Shown here piece by piece: positions 1 through 5,629 of a stretch of DNA of 8,357 bases. The notes beneath the pieces were generated by a model. The model worked only from the letters and a program-made list of their open reading frames with translations. It searched no databases and was not told the DNA's origin. Origin of the DNA: Bacillota bacterium (GTDB lineage Bacteria; Bacillota; Sulfobacillia; Sulfobacillales; Sulfobacillaceae); the NCBI GenBank assembly GCA_021820675.1, contig JAKADI010000050.1:1-8357 (forward strand). Reading direction: 5' to 3'. The position numbers and the translations under genes were made by a program. Numbering within the stretch: the stretch's first letter is position 1; each line of letters opens with the position of its first letter.

Positions 1-10
1 AAAGAATGCC

Positions 11-763
11 CTAAGGGTGAGAAGACGCGGAGGACTTAGCCGCAGAAGTACTGACGATTTGCACCGTTAACGAGTGGACCTGGCTGGCGTCCGTCGTTAA
101 GGCCTTCAACTCGGCGTTAAACTTCGCCAGAACGTTGCTTAAGGCCTGAGGTCCGGAATTTTGACCCGTCGTCTGTTGAGCGTGATGCGCCGCCATCTCG
201 TTTTTCACCGTATGGGCCAACACCGTGTTAATCGTTTTTAGCTGATTAATGGCCAAAGACACATTGGCCGATCCCCCGTGGGCTACAATGTTCGCGACAG
301 CCCGAATATACGTTTGAACCGCTGTCACATACTTTTGCCGGGCGGCGGCAATCTGCTGGCGCAAGATCTTTATCCGTTTGACATCGGCCAGCACGGCTGA
401 GGATTGACTGGGCGAGTGCCCGGTGGGGTGAGACGGCCTCTTATTTCCGGTTTGTCCTTGCGCCTGGGCCCTGATCTGGGTTGTAGAGGAACTTGGGGCC
501 GGGTTAGAAGAACTCCGAGCTGGAGGACTTGAAGACGCATGGCCGTGATGGCCCGACACGCTTGGCAAGGTGACAGCGTGAGACGCGGCAGCACTCGGAC
601 GCGCTAAAGGCAGAGAATTTCCTGCCTGACCATGCGACGAAGCCACCGCCGGTCTCTGATTAACCGCGGCCGGGCGTCCGTGCCCAGCCGCCATCACAGG
701 GACAGCAGCAACTACGGCAATGCCCAAGGATATGACGGCCGATGCCGCAAGTCGGAATCTCAA
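11..763 (-). CDS. Secreted Ser/Pro/Ala-rich protein with helical C-terminal half, function unknown
   Basis: I do not recognise the family. The N-terminus is a signal peptide: Arg residues, a hydrophobic stretch (SAVISLGIAVVAAVPV) and a likely signal peptidase I site after VMA. About 100 residues of low-complexity Ser/Pro/Ala/His/Gln sequence follow, as in a wall-spanning or disordered linker. The second half is Ala/Gln/Lys-rich and probably helical or coiled-coil. I see no Cys, catalytic motif or anchor. The reading frame is open from a GTG at 772, but the ribosome-binding site GAGG (775-772) overlaps that GTG. The TTG at 763 sits 8 nt downstream of GAGG and gives a cleaner signal peptide (MRFRLAAS), so I chose TTG (250 aa). 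It starts 15 nt after the stop of the lipoprotein gene, so the two are probably co-transcribed. An envelope or cell-surface role is inferred from location signals only. Confidence 0.72.
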   Translation of the reverse strand: MRFRLAASAVISLGIAVVAAVPVMAAGHGRPAAVNQRPAVASSHGQAGNSLPLARPSAAASHAVTLPSVSGHHGHASSSPPARSSSNPAPSSSTTQIRAQAQGQTGNKRPSHPTGHSPSQSSAVLADVKRIKILRQQIAAARQKYVTAVQTYIRAVANIVAHGGSANVSLAINQLKTINTVLAHTVKNEMAAHHAQQTTGQNSGPQALSNVLAKFNAELKALTTDASQVHSLTVQIVSTSAAKSSASSHP

Positions 764-778
764 TTGAATCACCTCATG

Positions 779-1069
779 CTAGGGATTTTGCAATTGTTGC
801 AATAACGTGTTGAGCTGCTGAACTTGCTTTTGCAGCGCATTGGCCGTAGCCTTTGACAACGATTGGTTGACCGGCAAACTTACCCGCACAGCGCCATTTT
901 GGGGCGTGCGACTGGATGCAGGGGAAGGCAAGGCCGAAGACGGTGATGATGGTGAAGTCGCCTTCACGTGTTGATGCCGGGTCGAAGCCATAGGGGTACT
1001 AGCTCCACATCCTGTTATCCCCGTACTGAGGATCGCCGCCACTAAAATCGCAAGGCCCAAACGCCCCAT
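779..1069 (-). CDS. Small lipoprotein, function unknown
   Basis: A 96-aa protein with a lipoprotein signal peptide: a hydrophobic core (LGLAILVAAILSTG) followed by the lipobox I-T-G-C, giving a lipid-modified Cys21. The mature part is about 75 residues: a Ser/Pro-rich linker, then a C-terminal Gln/Leu-rich helix (NALQKQVQQLNTLLQQLQ) that looks like a short coiled coil. The ATG start is preceded by AGAAAGG, 8 nt away, matching the extended anti-Shine-Dalgarno. The next gene downstream on the same strand is also secreted and has a predicted helical C-terminal half, so the two products may interact at the membrane face. That is inference, since neither has a recognised domain. The lipobox makes membrane anchoring fairly certain; the function is unknown. 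Confidence 0.75.
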   Translation of the reverse strand: MGRLGLAILVAAILSTGITGCGASTPMASTRHQHVKATSPSSPSSALPSPASSRTPQNGAVRVSLPVNQSLSKATANALQKQVQQLNTLLQQLQNP

Positions 1070-1160
1070 AGTCTCAACCTTTCTTTTTGCTCATCCAGCA
1101 TCCTTCTACCAGGATTCGACACGAGGGAGACATTCCCTTTTTTGACAACTCAAAACTTAA

Positions 1161-1177
1161 GATCCCATTTGGGAATC
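1161..1177 (-). terminator. Weak hairpin, possible terminator of the small-ORF/padR transcripts
   Basis: TCCCA-TT-TGGGA forms a 5-bp stem extended by outer GA/TC pairs past a bulge. Read on the minus strand it is followed by a moderately T-rich stretch (TTAAGTTTTGAG). It lies between the 15-codon ORF and the lipoprotein gene, where a terminator would be expected. The loop is very small and the U-tract is interrupted, so the call is tentative. Apart from this hairpin I see no convincing gene or promoter in 1070-1282. Confidence 0.22.
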
Positions 1178-1282
1178 TACCGCCGCCGAATCATCCCATA
1201 CCCTTCCCATTGGAAGAACTGTTCTGATAAGTCTGGCTCAAGATTAATTACCATATGAAATACGAAGATATAGCAGGCCGAA

Positions 1283-1330
1283 TTAGCACTTCTTATTGTC
1301 TTCAAACTTCACGCTGACAACCTTGATCAT
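1283..1330 (-). CDS. 15-codon ORF with strong ribosome-binding site and its own promoter
   Basis: The frame reads MIKVVSVKFEDNKKC and then TAA. Its ATG lies 8 nt after AAGGAGGTGA (1345-1336), one of the best ribosome-binding sites in the window. Upstream is a promoter-like CTGACA-N17-TATAAC. The TGA stop of the MFS gene lies inside the same ribosome-binding site, so translation could also be coupled to that gene. I do not recognise the peptide. The pattern VVxVxF...K is loosely like the first residues of PSP1/YaaT-type proteins, so it could be a gene start truncated by a frameshift; however, the other frames downstream do not continue such a domain. Alternatives are a true small peptide, a leader peptide or a decayed gene. 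Translation is likely from the signals, but function is unknown. Confidence 0.4.
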   Translation of the reverse strand: MIKVVSVKFEDNKKC

Positions 1331-1335
1331 GCGAC

Positions 1336-2637
1336 TCACCTCCTTCGATTATATCTACACAAGTTATATCGTACCAATATATATTTGTCAGCTTTTCCCT
1401 GGGCAACGCCCGTAACCCGATCTCCCAGTGCCGTCGGATGACAGGCCCACCAGACGCCGACAACGCCCAAGCATAACAATATCACGGCAGCACCGCCCCA
1501 AAACAGCACTGCCACCGGAAAGACGGCCAACGCGACGCCCGCCAGCCCGATCGATACCGGCCCACCCACCGTGGTGACCATCCAGAGCGTCGACATCACC
1601 GGACCTAACTGCTGGCCGCTGAACCAGTGTTGAATAATCGACAGCGATTGGACATTGGCCCAGGTGAAACAGGCCATGCTCAGGCCCATCGCCCCAAAGG
1701 CCCACCAGACATTCGGCACGATGGCCAGTGTGCCCCAGAGCGCCCCGCCCACGCCCATACTCGCCAGCAGCAACACCAGCGGAATGCGTTGATGGCTATG
1801 CAGGAAGAGCACGCCAATCGCCAGGACCGCTCCCAACGCTTCGGCCATTATGAGACGCGCATAGATGGCGCCTGACGCGTGTAACACGGTGCGCACAAAC
1901 AACGGCAAGCCAACCACAGTGGGACCCATATACCCTAACGTCACCCCGGTCGTCAGGACCGCTAACACCACCCACCGGGCATCTCGCCACGGCAGGCGGA
2001 CCGGCGCAGTGCCGTGGGCAGCGCTCTCATCGGCTTGATGCCGCCGCACCCGCCACCCGGGCGGCAGCAGGGCAGCGACCGCCATGACAGCGGCCGCCAC
2101 GACCAGCCACCCCCATTCGGGGACGAACACCCACAGCGCGGTAACGCCCCCCGCGACGACTACTCGGCCCAGCTGATAAGTGCCCTGAAGAATGGTGTTC
2201 GCCAAACTCCATTGCCCTTTCGCCACCACTTGGGGCACGGCGGTCCCAATCGCCGGGAAATACAGCCCCTCGGCAAAGGACAGCAGTGCTGCGCCGATGA
2301 CCACCGTCACTAGCGGAGCCCCATGCCACCCCAGCAAGACCGCTAGGAAGGCGAGCGCCAACGCCGACAGTCCCGCCGACGCGGTCAGCACACGCAGGGC
2401 CGACCAGCGCACAGTCAACCGCCCGGTGGCCCACGTGCCGACCGCCCGGGGCAGCGTATAGAGCATCAAGGCTTCACCGTACCAGGCGGGATTCGGCACC
2501 ATGTGCAAGATGAACCACGGTAGCAAAATCGTCGCGGTCTGGCCCGCGATGACGCGGGCAATCTCACTCGCCCAGACGCGATAGAAGGCCACAGTCATGC
2601 GTCGGTGTGACGCGGAGTCCGCGAGGTCCCTATTCAT
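1336..2637 (-). CDS. MFS exporter, EntS/MFS_3-like, in operon with padR
   Basis: A 433-residue membrane protein with about 12 hydrophobic segments and a charged central loop (near residues 195-215, WRVRRHQADES), the usual 6+6 major facilitator layout. The stretch NTILQGTYQLGRVVVAGG resembles the conserved segment of EntS/MFS_3-type multidrug and siderophore exporters; the substrate cannot be read from sequence. Its ATG overlaps the padR stop by 8 nt (ATGAATAG) and uses GAGG inside padR, so translation is coupled. PadR-exporter pairs are a known arrangement for ligand-induced efflux. The last 20 or so residues (KADKYILVRYN...RRR) are hydrophilic and are encoded by promoter-like AT-rich DNA; the TGA stop falls in the ribosome-binding site of the next small ORF, so this tail may be non-native. 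The gene is clearly more GC-rich than the ect region, suggesting transfer. Confidence 0.85.
   Translation of the reverse strand: MNRDLADSASHRRMTVAFYRVWASEIARVIAGQTATILLPWFILHMVPNPAWYGEALMLYTLPRAVGTWATGRLTVRWSALRVLTASAGLSALALAFLAVLLGWHGAPLVTVVIGAALLSFAEGLYFPAIGTAVPQVVAKGQWSLANTILQGTYQLGRVVVAGGVTALWVFVPEWGWLVVAAAVMAVAALLPPGWRVRRHQADESAAHGTAPVRLPWRDARWVVLAVLTTGVTLGYMGPTVVGLPLFVRTVLHASGAIYARLIMAEALGAVLAIGVLFLHSHQRIPLVLLLASMGVGGALWGTLAIVPNVWWAFGAMGLSMACFTWANVQSLSIIQHWFSGQQLGPVMSTLWMVTTVGGPVSIGLAGVALAVFPVAVLFWGGAAVILLCLGVVGVWWACHPTALGDRVTGVAQGKADKYILVRYNLCRYNRRR
1348..1372. promoter_or_regulatory. Operator-like repeats over the small-ORF promoter (candidate PadR site)
   Basis: TTATATC occurs twice in the same direction (1349-1355 and 1364-1370) within a segment bounded by CGAT/ATCG ends. 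The second copy runs into ATATCGT (1366-1372), a 7-mer also found in the padR promoter palindrome (3202-3208). The repeats cover the -10 and predicted start site, where a repressor would bind. Assignment to PadR is inferred from the shared word and the genetic linkage. Confidence 0.35.
1363..1391 (-). promoter_or_regulatory. Promoter of the 15-codon ORF
   Basis: On the minus strand, -35 CTGACA (1391-1386), a 17-nt spacer and -10 TATAAC (1368-1363) each match the sigma-A consensus at five of six positions. Predicted transcription starts near 1356, leaving a 25-nt leader that contains the full ribosome-binding site. The promoter lies inside the last codons of the MFS reading frame. A perfect TATAAT at 1353-1348 (with TTGGTA 18 nt upstream) is also present, but it would start transcription inside the ribosome-binding site, so it is a less likely -10. 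Confidence 0.5.
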
Positions 2638-3154
2638 CGGCCACCTCTTGGCGTTCGGTCAACAGCTCCTGCACCCGACGCACCCAGTCACGCTGCAAGG
2701 TAAACCATTCGATGCCATAACGAAACAGTTCGTTGTGAAAGACATCGGGTCCGGTGTAGGTCCGGATTTCCGTAAGCGCATCGTCGAGCCAAGCGGCCCG
2801 TCTCTCGAGGCTGGCGGCCAGTTCACTGGCATGACCAAAGGGCGCAAACAAAACGCGCAGGAAGAGTTCGTCCGTTTGGGTGGGCGTGGGCAGCGAGGAC
2901 CCCAGCCACTGCTCCAGCTCGGTCCGGCCTGCGTCGGTAATCTGATACTCCTTGCGGAGCGTCGTGCGCCCTTCATGCTGGACCAAGACCGTAACCAGTC
3001 CGCTGTCCCGCAACTGTCGGAGCGCCGGATAAATACTGCCGTAATTCAGTCCCCAGAGAAACCGCATCCCATGTTGCTCGACGGACTGGCGGATTTCATA
3101 CCCAGACATGGGCTGAATGCTCAAGAGTCCCAAAATTGCGTGGGTTGACGCCAT
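2630..3154 (-). CDS. PadR-family transcriptional regulator
   Basis: A 174-residue protein with two-domain PadR architecture. Residues 1-80 form the winged helix, with the typical start (ILGLLSIQPMSGYEIRQSV), the recognition region (LNYGSIYPALRQLRDSGLV) and the wing (EGRTTLRKEYQITDAGRTEL). Residues 90-170 form the helical C-terminal dimerisation domain (DELFLRVLFAPF...RRAAWLDDAL...). Length is normal for the larger PadR subclass. PadR proteins usually repress their own operon and a neighbouring exporter and release DNA when they bind the exported compound or a related signal. Here the gene is followed, with an 8-nt overlap, by an MFS exporter, and palindromes overlap its promoter, which fits autoregulation. 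The ATG is preceded by GAGGAGG with a short 4-nt gap. The ligand is unknown. Confidence 0.92.
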   Translation of the reverse strand: MASTHAILGLLSIQPMSGYEIRQSVEQHGMRFLWGLNYGSIYPALRQLRDSGLVTVLVQHEGRTTLRKEYQITDAGRTELEQWLGSSLPTPTQTDELFLRVLFAPFGHASELAASLERRAAWLDDALTEIRTYTGPDVFHNELFRYGIEWFTLQRDWVRRVQELLTERQEVADE

Positions 3155-3170
3155 AGTACCTCCTCAAAAA

Positions 3171-3208
3171 CATATAACATAGATTTTATATGATACGATA
3201 CATATCGT
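3171..3208. promoter_or_regulatory. Palindromic operator cluster at padR promoter
   Basis: Three overlapping inverted repeats are visible: CATATAA-N8-TTATATG (3171-3192), ATATG-N8-CATAT (3188-3205) and ACGATA-CA-TATCGT (3195-3208). The last fills most of the -35/-10 spacer and the first covers the -10 and start site. The N8 spacing resembles the PadR-family pattern of short arms separated by 8 bp (ATGT-N8-ACAT), though the arms are not identical to it. Binding by the adjacent PadR is the natural inference. Confidence 0.55.
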
Positions 3209-3213
3209 GTCGA
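3185..3213 (-). promoter_or_regulatory. padR-MFS promoter
   Basis: On the minus strand, -35 TCGACA (3213-3208), a 17-nt spacer and -10 TATAAA (3190-3185) each match the sigma-A consensus at five of six positions. Transcription would start near 3178, leaving a leader of about 24 nt that contains GAGGAGG. The layout (17-nt spacer, 24-25-nt leader, palindromes over the core) is nearly the same as for the 15-codon ORF promoter. Confidence 0.55.
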
Positions 3214-3216
3214 TAA

Positions 3217-3300
3217 TAGGCAATTGACGACCGATGTGGCATCGTGCTTCGACGAGTTTGCAGCCATGGACCATAATATTCGTGAAATGCCAATTGCCTA
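3217..3300. repeat. 10-bp inverted repeat flanking 64 bp in the padR/MFS intergenic region
   Basis: TAGGCAATTG (3217-3226) and its exact reverse complement CAATTGCCTA (3291-3300) enclose a segment that itself holds smaller palindromes: CGATG-TGG-CATCG (3232-3244) and TCGT-GCTTCG-ACGA just after it. It lies between the padR promoter and the 3' end of the second MFS gene. It could be a folded RNA or transcription-termination structure, or the remnant of a small inverted-repeat element; no T-tract follows on either strand. The rest of 3301-3438 holds no gene that I can support. Confidence 0.4.
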
Positions 3301-3438
3301 ATCAGGTCTTCGGCAAAGTTGAATTGTGATAAATCTGGCGAGGGTGCCGTGGTATACCGATGGGGTTGCACTGAAATTCTCCCTCGGGACTGATATGTTT
3401 TTGACGTTTTTGCTCGGATTATTTTCCCTCAGCGTTTT

Positions 3439-4614
3439 TCACGAGGCCACATCCCCCGGAGCTTCGCCGGACCCTTCAGTTTTCATGACAAACGGCACCA
3501 ACACCGCCAAAATAGCCATGATGGCAATAATGACAACCCCAAGCCCGGGCGCTTTGATCACCAAAGGCCCTAAAACCACCGGAACCACGGCCACACCAAT
3601 GTTGGAGGCCATACTGAAACCTGCCGTGGCCAGACCGGCGGATCCCGCACTTTGCGCTTGTCGGGCCGCTGCATCCAGGGCTAGTGTATACCAGCCATTT
3701 CCGGTAAGCCCAAATCCCAGAAAGGCCAGATCAAGACCGGAAATATTCGGGGGGAAAGTCCCCGTCAGTTCGAGCGCACACCCCAACAAGAAGACAAACG
3801 ACAAAAGTCCGAGGACACGTTGCAAGCCGATGCTATTCTCCCGCGACTGTCCCATCCAGCCAAAGAATATTGCCCCTAGTGCCGACCCGAGAAACGTCAA
3901 TGACGACAAATAGCCGCCAATGGCCAAAGCGTTAGGCATATGCAAATTCAGCAACGCCGCGGAACTAATGGCACCGTACATCACACTCAGTGACGCCACC
4001 ACAAAGCCAACCCACCACCAGGCCGAGATCACCAGGCGAACCGGGCCCATACGGTGCAAAGTCGCTGGCGGCACAGTCCCGACCGCAACCCAAAGCCATA
4101 CTCCCACAACAACCGCCAGAATCGTACTAACCCACAAATCGGCGTGGAGCGCCATTGACGGCGCAATGACCGAAGCCACAGCCATACCTAAAAACAGGCT
4201 GCCAATCACCATCCCCGTTGCCATTTTGGTCCGGACGACACCACATAGCCGCAACACCGATCCAATGGGGGCAATAAGAAAGGGGTAGGCCAAAGCGGCG
4301 ATAAATTGGCCGACTAAGAACTCTGAATAAGTGCTGGCCACAACGCGAACCAGCAGCCCCAGCACGGTTAAGAAGATGGCCATGTGTAACACAGGATGCG
4401 GGCCTTTTTTCGCACTCCAAAAACCCGCGGGCAAGGCCCCGATGATCATCGTGTAACCAAATAACGACACCAACAACAGCGCGGCGCTCAATGGCACGCG
4501 GTATTGAACCATAATAGCCGGAACCAAGGGGGCTAAGATAAACCACCCGAATCCCACCACAAAAGCCAATGCGGCATAAGGCGCTAATAGTCCGGCTTGA
4601 CGGGAAGACACCAC
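3439..4614 (-). CDS. MFS transporter divergent from the ectoine operon
   Basis: A 391-residue protein with about 12 hydrophobic segments and short loops, of normal length for a compact major facilitator. The first half carries the cytoplasmic loop after TM2 (GFWSAKKGPHPV), in the position of the family's G-x-x-x-D/R-R/K motif. It is not closely similar in appearance to the other MFS protein in this window and resembles NNP/CynX-like porters only in general layout. The start is GTG at 4614 or the adjacent GTG at 4611; GAGG (4622-4619) lies 4 or 7 nt upstream, so 4611 may be the real start. An ATG at 4616 is out of frame. It is transcribed away from ectA across a shared 450-bp region, so transport of an osmolyte or ectoine precursor is possible but is only a guess from position. 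Confidence 0.82.
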   Translation of the reverse strand: MVSSRQAGLLAPYAALAFVVGFGWFILAPLVPAIMVQYRVPLSAALLLVSLFGYTMIIGALPAGFWSAKKGPHPVLHMAIFLTVLGLLVRVVASTYSEFLVGQFIAALAYPFLIAPIGSVLRLCGVVRTKMATGMVIGSLFLGMAVASVIAPSMALHADLWVSTILAVVVGVWLWVAVGTVPPATLHRMGPVRLVISAWWWVGFVVASLSVMYGAISSAALLNLHMPNALAIGGYLSSLTFLGSALGAIFFGWMGQSRENSIGLQRVLGLLSFVFLLGCALELTGTFPPNISGLDLAFLGFGLTGNGWYTLALDAAARQAQSAGSAGLATAGFSMASNIGVAVVPVVLGPLVIKAPGLGVVIIAIMAILAVLVPFVMKTEGSGEAPGDVAS

Positions 4615-4646
4615 ATCACCTCAAATTATTTCCACTTGCCTGGTTA

Positions 4647-4674
4647 AGCATAGCATCATCTTGACAGATGGCAA
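4647..4674 (-). promoter_or_regulatory. Candidate promoter of the divergent MFS gene
   Basis: On the minus strand, TTGCCA (4674-4669), a 16-nt spacer and TATGCT (4652-4647) resemble a sigma-A promoter. The predicted leader is about 25 nt and contains GAGGTGAT. It was found by eye and has not been tested. Confidence 0.38.
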
Positions 4675-4861
4675 GTTTGCAAGAAATCTAGGCCTTTGAG
4701 AACCCTGGGCGATTTCTTCCCGGGTCCTGACACCAAATAAGTTTTGATGAGAATGAAGATGACCACCTTATCTGATGCCATCGAGTAAAAATCATTTCCC
4801 TACATTATATATCCCTTTATTCTCACCAGAATACGAGTCAGTCATGCTATAGCCATCCTAA

Positions 4862-4966
4862 GCCAATCGGCCAATTCTTGGATGAGATGCCATCTCCCCG
4901 AGGAAACTAGCGTTCTCACGAGGTAATCTTCCCTCATCAAGTCTTATCACGCTTGGGTAATTGGCC
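4862..4966. promoter_or_regulatory. Cluster of short palindromes upstream of ectA (possible operators)
   Basis: The 453-bp non-coding gap 4617-5069 holds several repeats: GCCAAT twice in tandem (4862-4867, 4870-4875); CCAA-TTC-TTGG (4871-4881); GAGAT-GCC-ATCTC (4884-4896); and GGCCAATT (4869-4876), whose exact complement AATTGGCC (4959-4966) lies in the spacer of the proposed ectA promoter. Such paired sites could bind an osmotic-stress regulator. No regulator gene lies next to it, so the cognate protein is unknown. The remainder of the gap (4680-4860) shows only a bulged hairpin near 4702-4725 and AT-rich sequence. Confidence 0.3.
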
Positions 4967-4981
4967 TGATGTCGGTAAAAT
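4953..4981 (+). promoter_or_regulatory. Candidate ectABCD promoter
   Basis: TTGGGT (4953-4958), a 17-nt spacer and TAAAAT (4976-4981) make the best-spaced sigma-A-like promoter close to ectA. The -10 matches five of six positions; the -35 is weak, as expected for a stress-induced or activated promoter. Transcription would start near 4988, leaving a leader of about 80 nt with two hairpins. A rival candidate farther upstream is TTGATG-N18-TTATCT (4744-4773). Confidence 0.38.
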
Positions 4982-5020
4982 GGCGTCGAGTTCCAAGCCG
5001 TAGGCTGTCTGTAGATGGTA

Positions 5021-5047
5021 TGGGCGTGGAATGCAGGAATCCGCCCA
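5021..5047 (+). promoter_or_regulatory. Leader hairpin just upstream of the ectA ribosome-binding site
   Basis: TGGGCG (5021-5026) is exactly complementary to CGCCCA (5042-5047). A variant fold pairs TGGGC with GCCCA and adds GGA/TCC past a 2-nt bulge. A smaller AGCC-GTA-GGCT hairpin precedes it (4996-5006). The structure ends 9 nt before AGGAGG (5057-5062), so it could affect ribosome access or mRNA stability. No T-tract follows, so it is not a standard terminator. Confidence 0.35.
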
Positions 5048-5056
5048 AGTTGTTTG

Positions 5057-5066
5057 AGGAGGTGAT
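5057..5066 (+). promoter_or_regulatory. Ribosome-binding site that sets the ectA start
   Basis: AGGAGGTGAT is fully complementary to the usual 3' end of 16S rRNA. Counting from AGGAGG, an ideal 7-nt gap leads to CTG at 5070, which is in the ectA frame. The ATG at 5065 is only 2 nt away and out of frame; the first in-frame ATG at 5106 is 43 nt away, with no ribosome-binding site of its own. Confidence 0.65.
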
Positions 5067-5069
5067 GAC

Positions 5070-5579
5070 CTGGCTATTAGCACTTCTCCTTCAGTAAGAC
5101 TGCGCATGCCGGTCGAAGAAGATGCTGCAAAAATGTGGGAACTCGTAAAAATTGACCCTCACTTAGATTTAAATTCGTTGTATTACTATCTCATGGTCAC
5201 CACGCATCTGCGTGAGACCTGCGTCGTCGCAGAAAATGGACACCAATTCTTAGGATTCGCGAGCGGCATGATACTCCCCCGGGAACCCAACACCTTATTC
5301 GTCTGGCAAATCGCCACCACGCCCAGCTACCGCGGCCGTGGGCTCGGCACCACATTGCTTGAAGAACTTCTTGAACGGCCCTATCGCGCGCCGGTTCGTT
5401 ATCTAAGTGCCACCATTACCCCCGACAATGATGCGTCCTGGCATCTTTTTCATAAGATCGCCAAGCGCCATAAGACTCGGCTTGCCACTCTGGGCCAGTT
5501 AAAACGGCAATGGTTTGCACCAGAAAATCACGATGAAGAACAAATTATTAAAATCGGCCCATTCCCCATCCAGCCGTGA
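5070..5579 (+). CDS. ectA: L-2,4-diaminobutyrate N-gamma-acetyltransferase (EctA)
   Basis: EctA transfers acetyl from acetyl-CoA to L-2,4-diaminobutyrate, giving N-gamma-acetyldiaminobutyrate, the second ectoine step (EC 2.3.1.178), in the cytoplasm. It is a GNAT-fold protein. Visible EctA hallmarks, numbered from the CTG start, are DLNSLYYYL (33-41), FVWQIA (77-82), the acetyl-CoA loop RGRGLG (88-93), TITPDN (115-120) and the C-terminal IKIGPF. The start is unusual. The frame opens after a TGA at 5055, and homologues have the first beta strand (here [11 protein letters not shown]) upstream of the first ATG at 5106. Starting at 5106 would remove that strand. CTG at 5070, 7 nt after AGGAGG, gives 169 aa; ATT at 5076 is another option. 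It is the first gene of ectABCD, and ectB begins 50 nt after its stop. Confidence 0.93.
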   Translation: MAISTSPSVRLRMPVEEDAAKMWELVKIDPHLDLNSLYYYLMVTTHLRETCVVAENGHQFLGFASGMILPREPNTLFVWQIATTPSYRGRGLGTTLLEELLERPYRAPVRYLSATITPDNDASWHLFHKIAKRHKTRLATLGQLKRQWFAPENHDEEQIIKIGPFPIQP

Positions 5580-5629
5580 TACTCACGAATTGTCCGATAT
5601 CTACAATATTCCAAGGAGGAGATGCGCCA

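Noticed and set aside
1123..1143. GGGA-GACAT-TCCC followed by six T on the plus strand, terminator-like
   Set aside because: The stem is only 5-6 bp and no plus-strand gene ends nearby; read on the minus strand there is no T-tract.
1177..1254. 25-codon minus-strand frame (MVINLEPDLSEQ...)
   Set aside because: No ribosome-binding site before its ATG and no recognisable family; it lies in another frame after the 15-codon ORF and does not restore a known domain.
2014..2461. Plus-strand frames inside the GC-rich MFS gene
   Set aside because: Long open frames are expected on the opposite strand of GC-rich genes; the sequences are Pro/Arg/His-rich and non-protein-like.
3186..3371. 61-codon minus-strand frame between padR and the second MFS gene, starting at GTG with GAGGGAG upstream
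   Set aside because: It ends inside the padR promoter/operator, crosses the 10-bp inverted repeat and resembles no family I know; more likely a chance frame.
5576..5629. Longer ectB start at GTG 5576 overlapping the ectA stop
   Set aside because: No ribosome-binding site; ATG 5630 has AAGGAGG at good distance and gives a normal EctB length.
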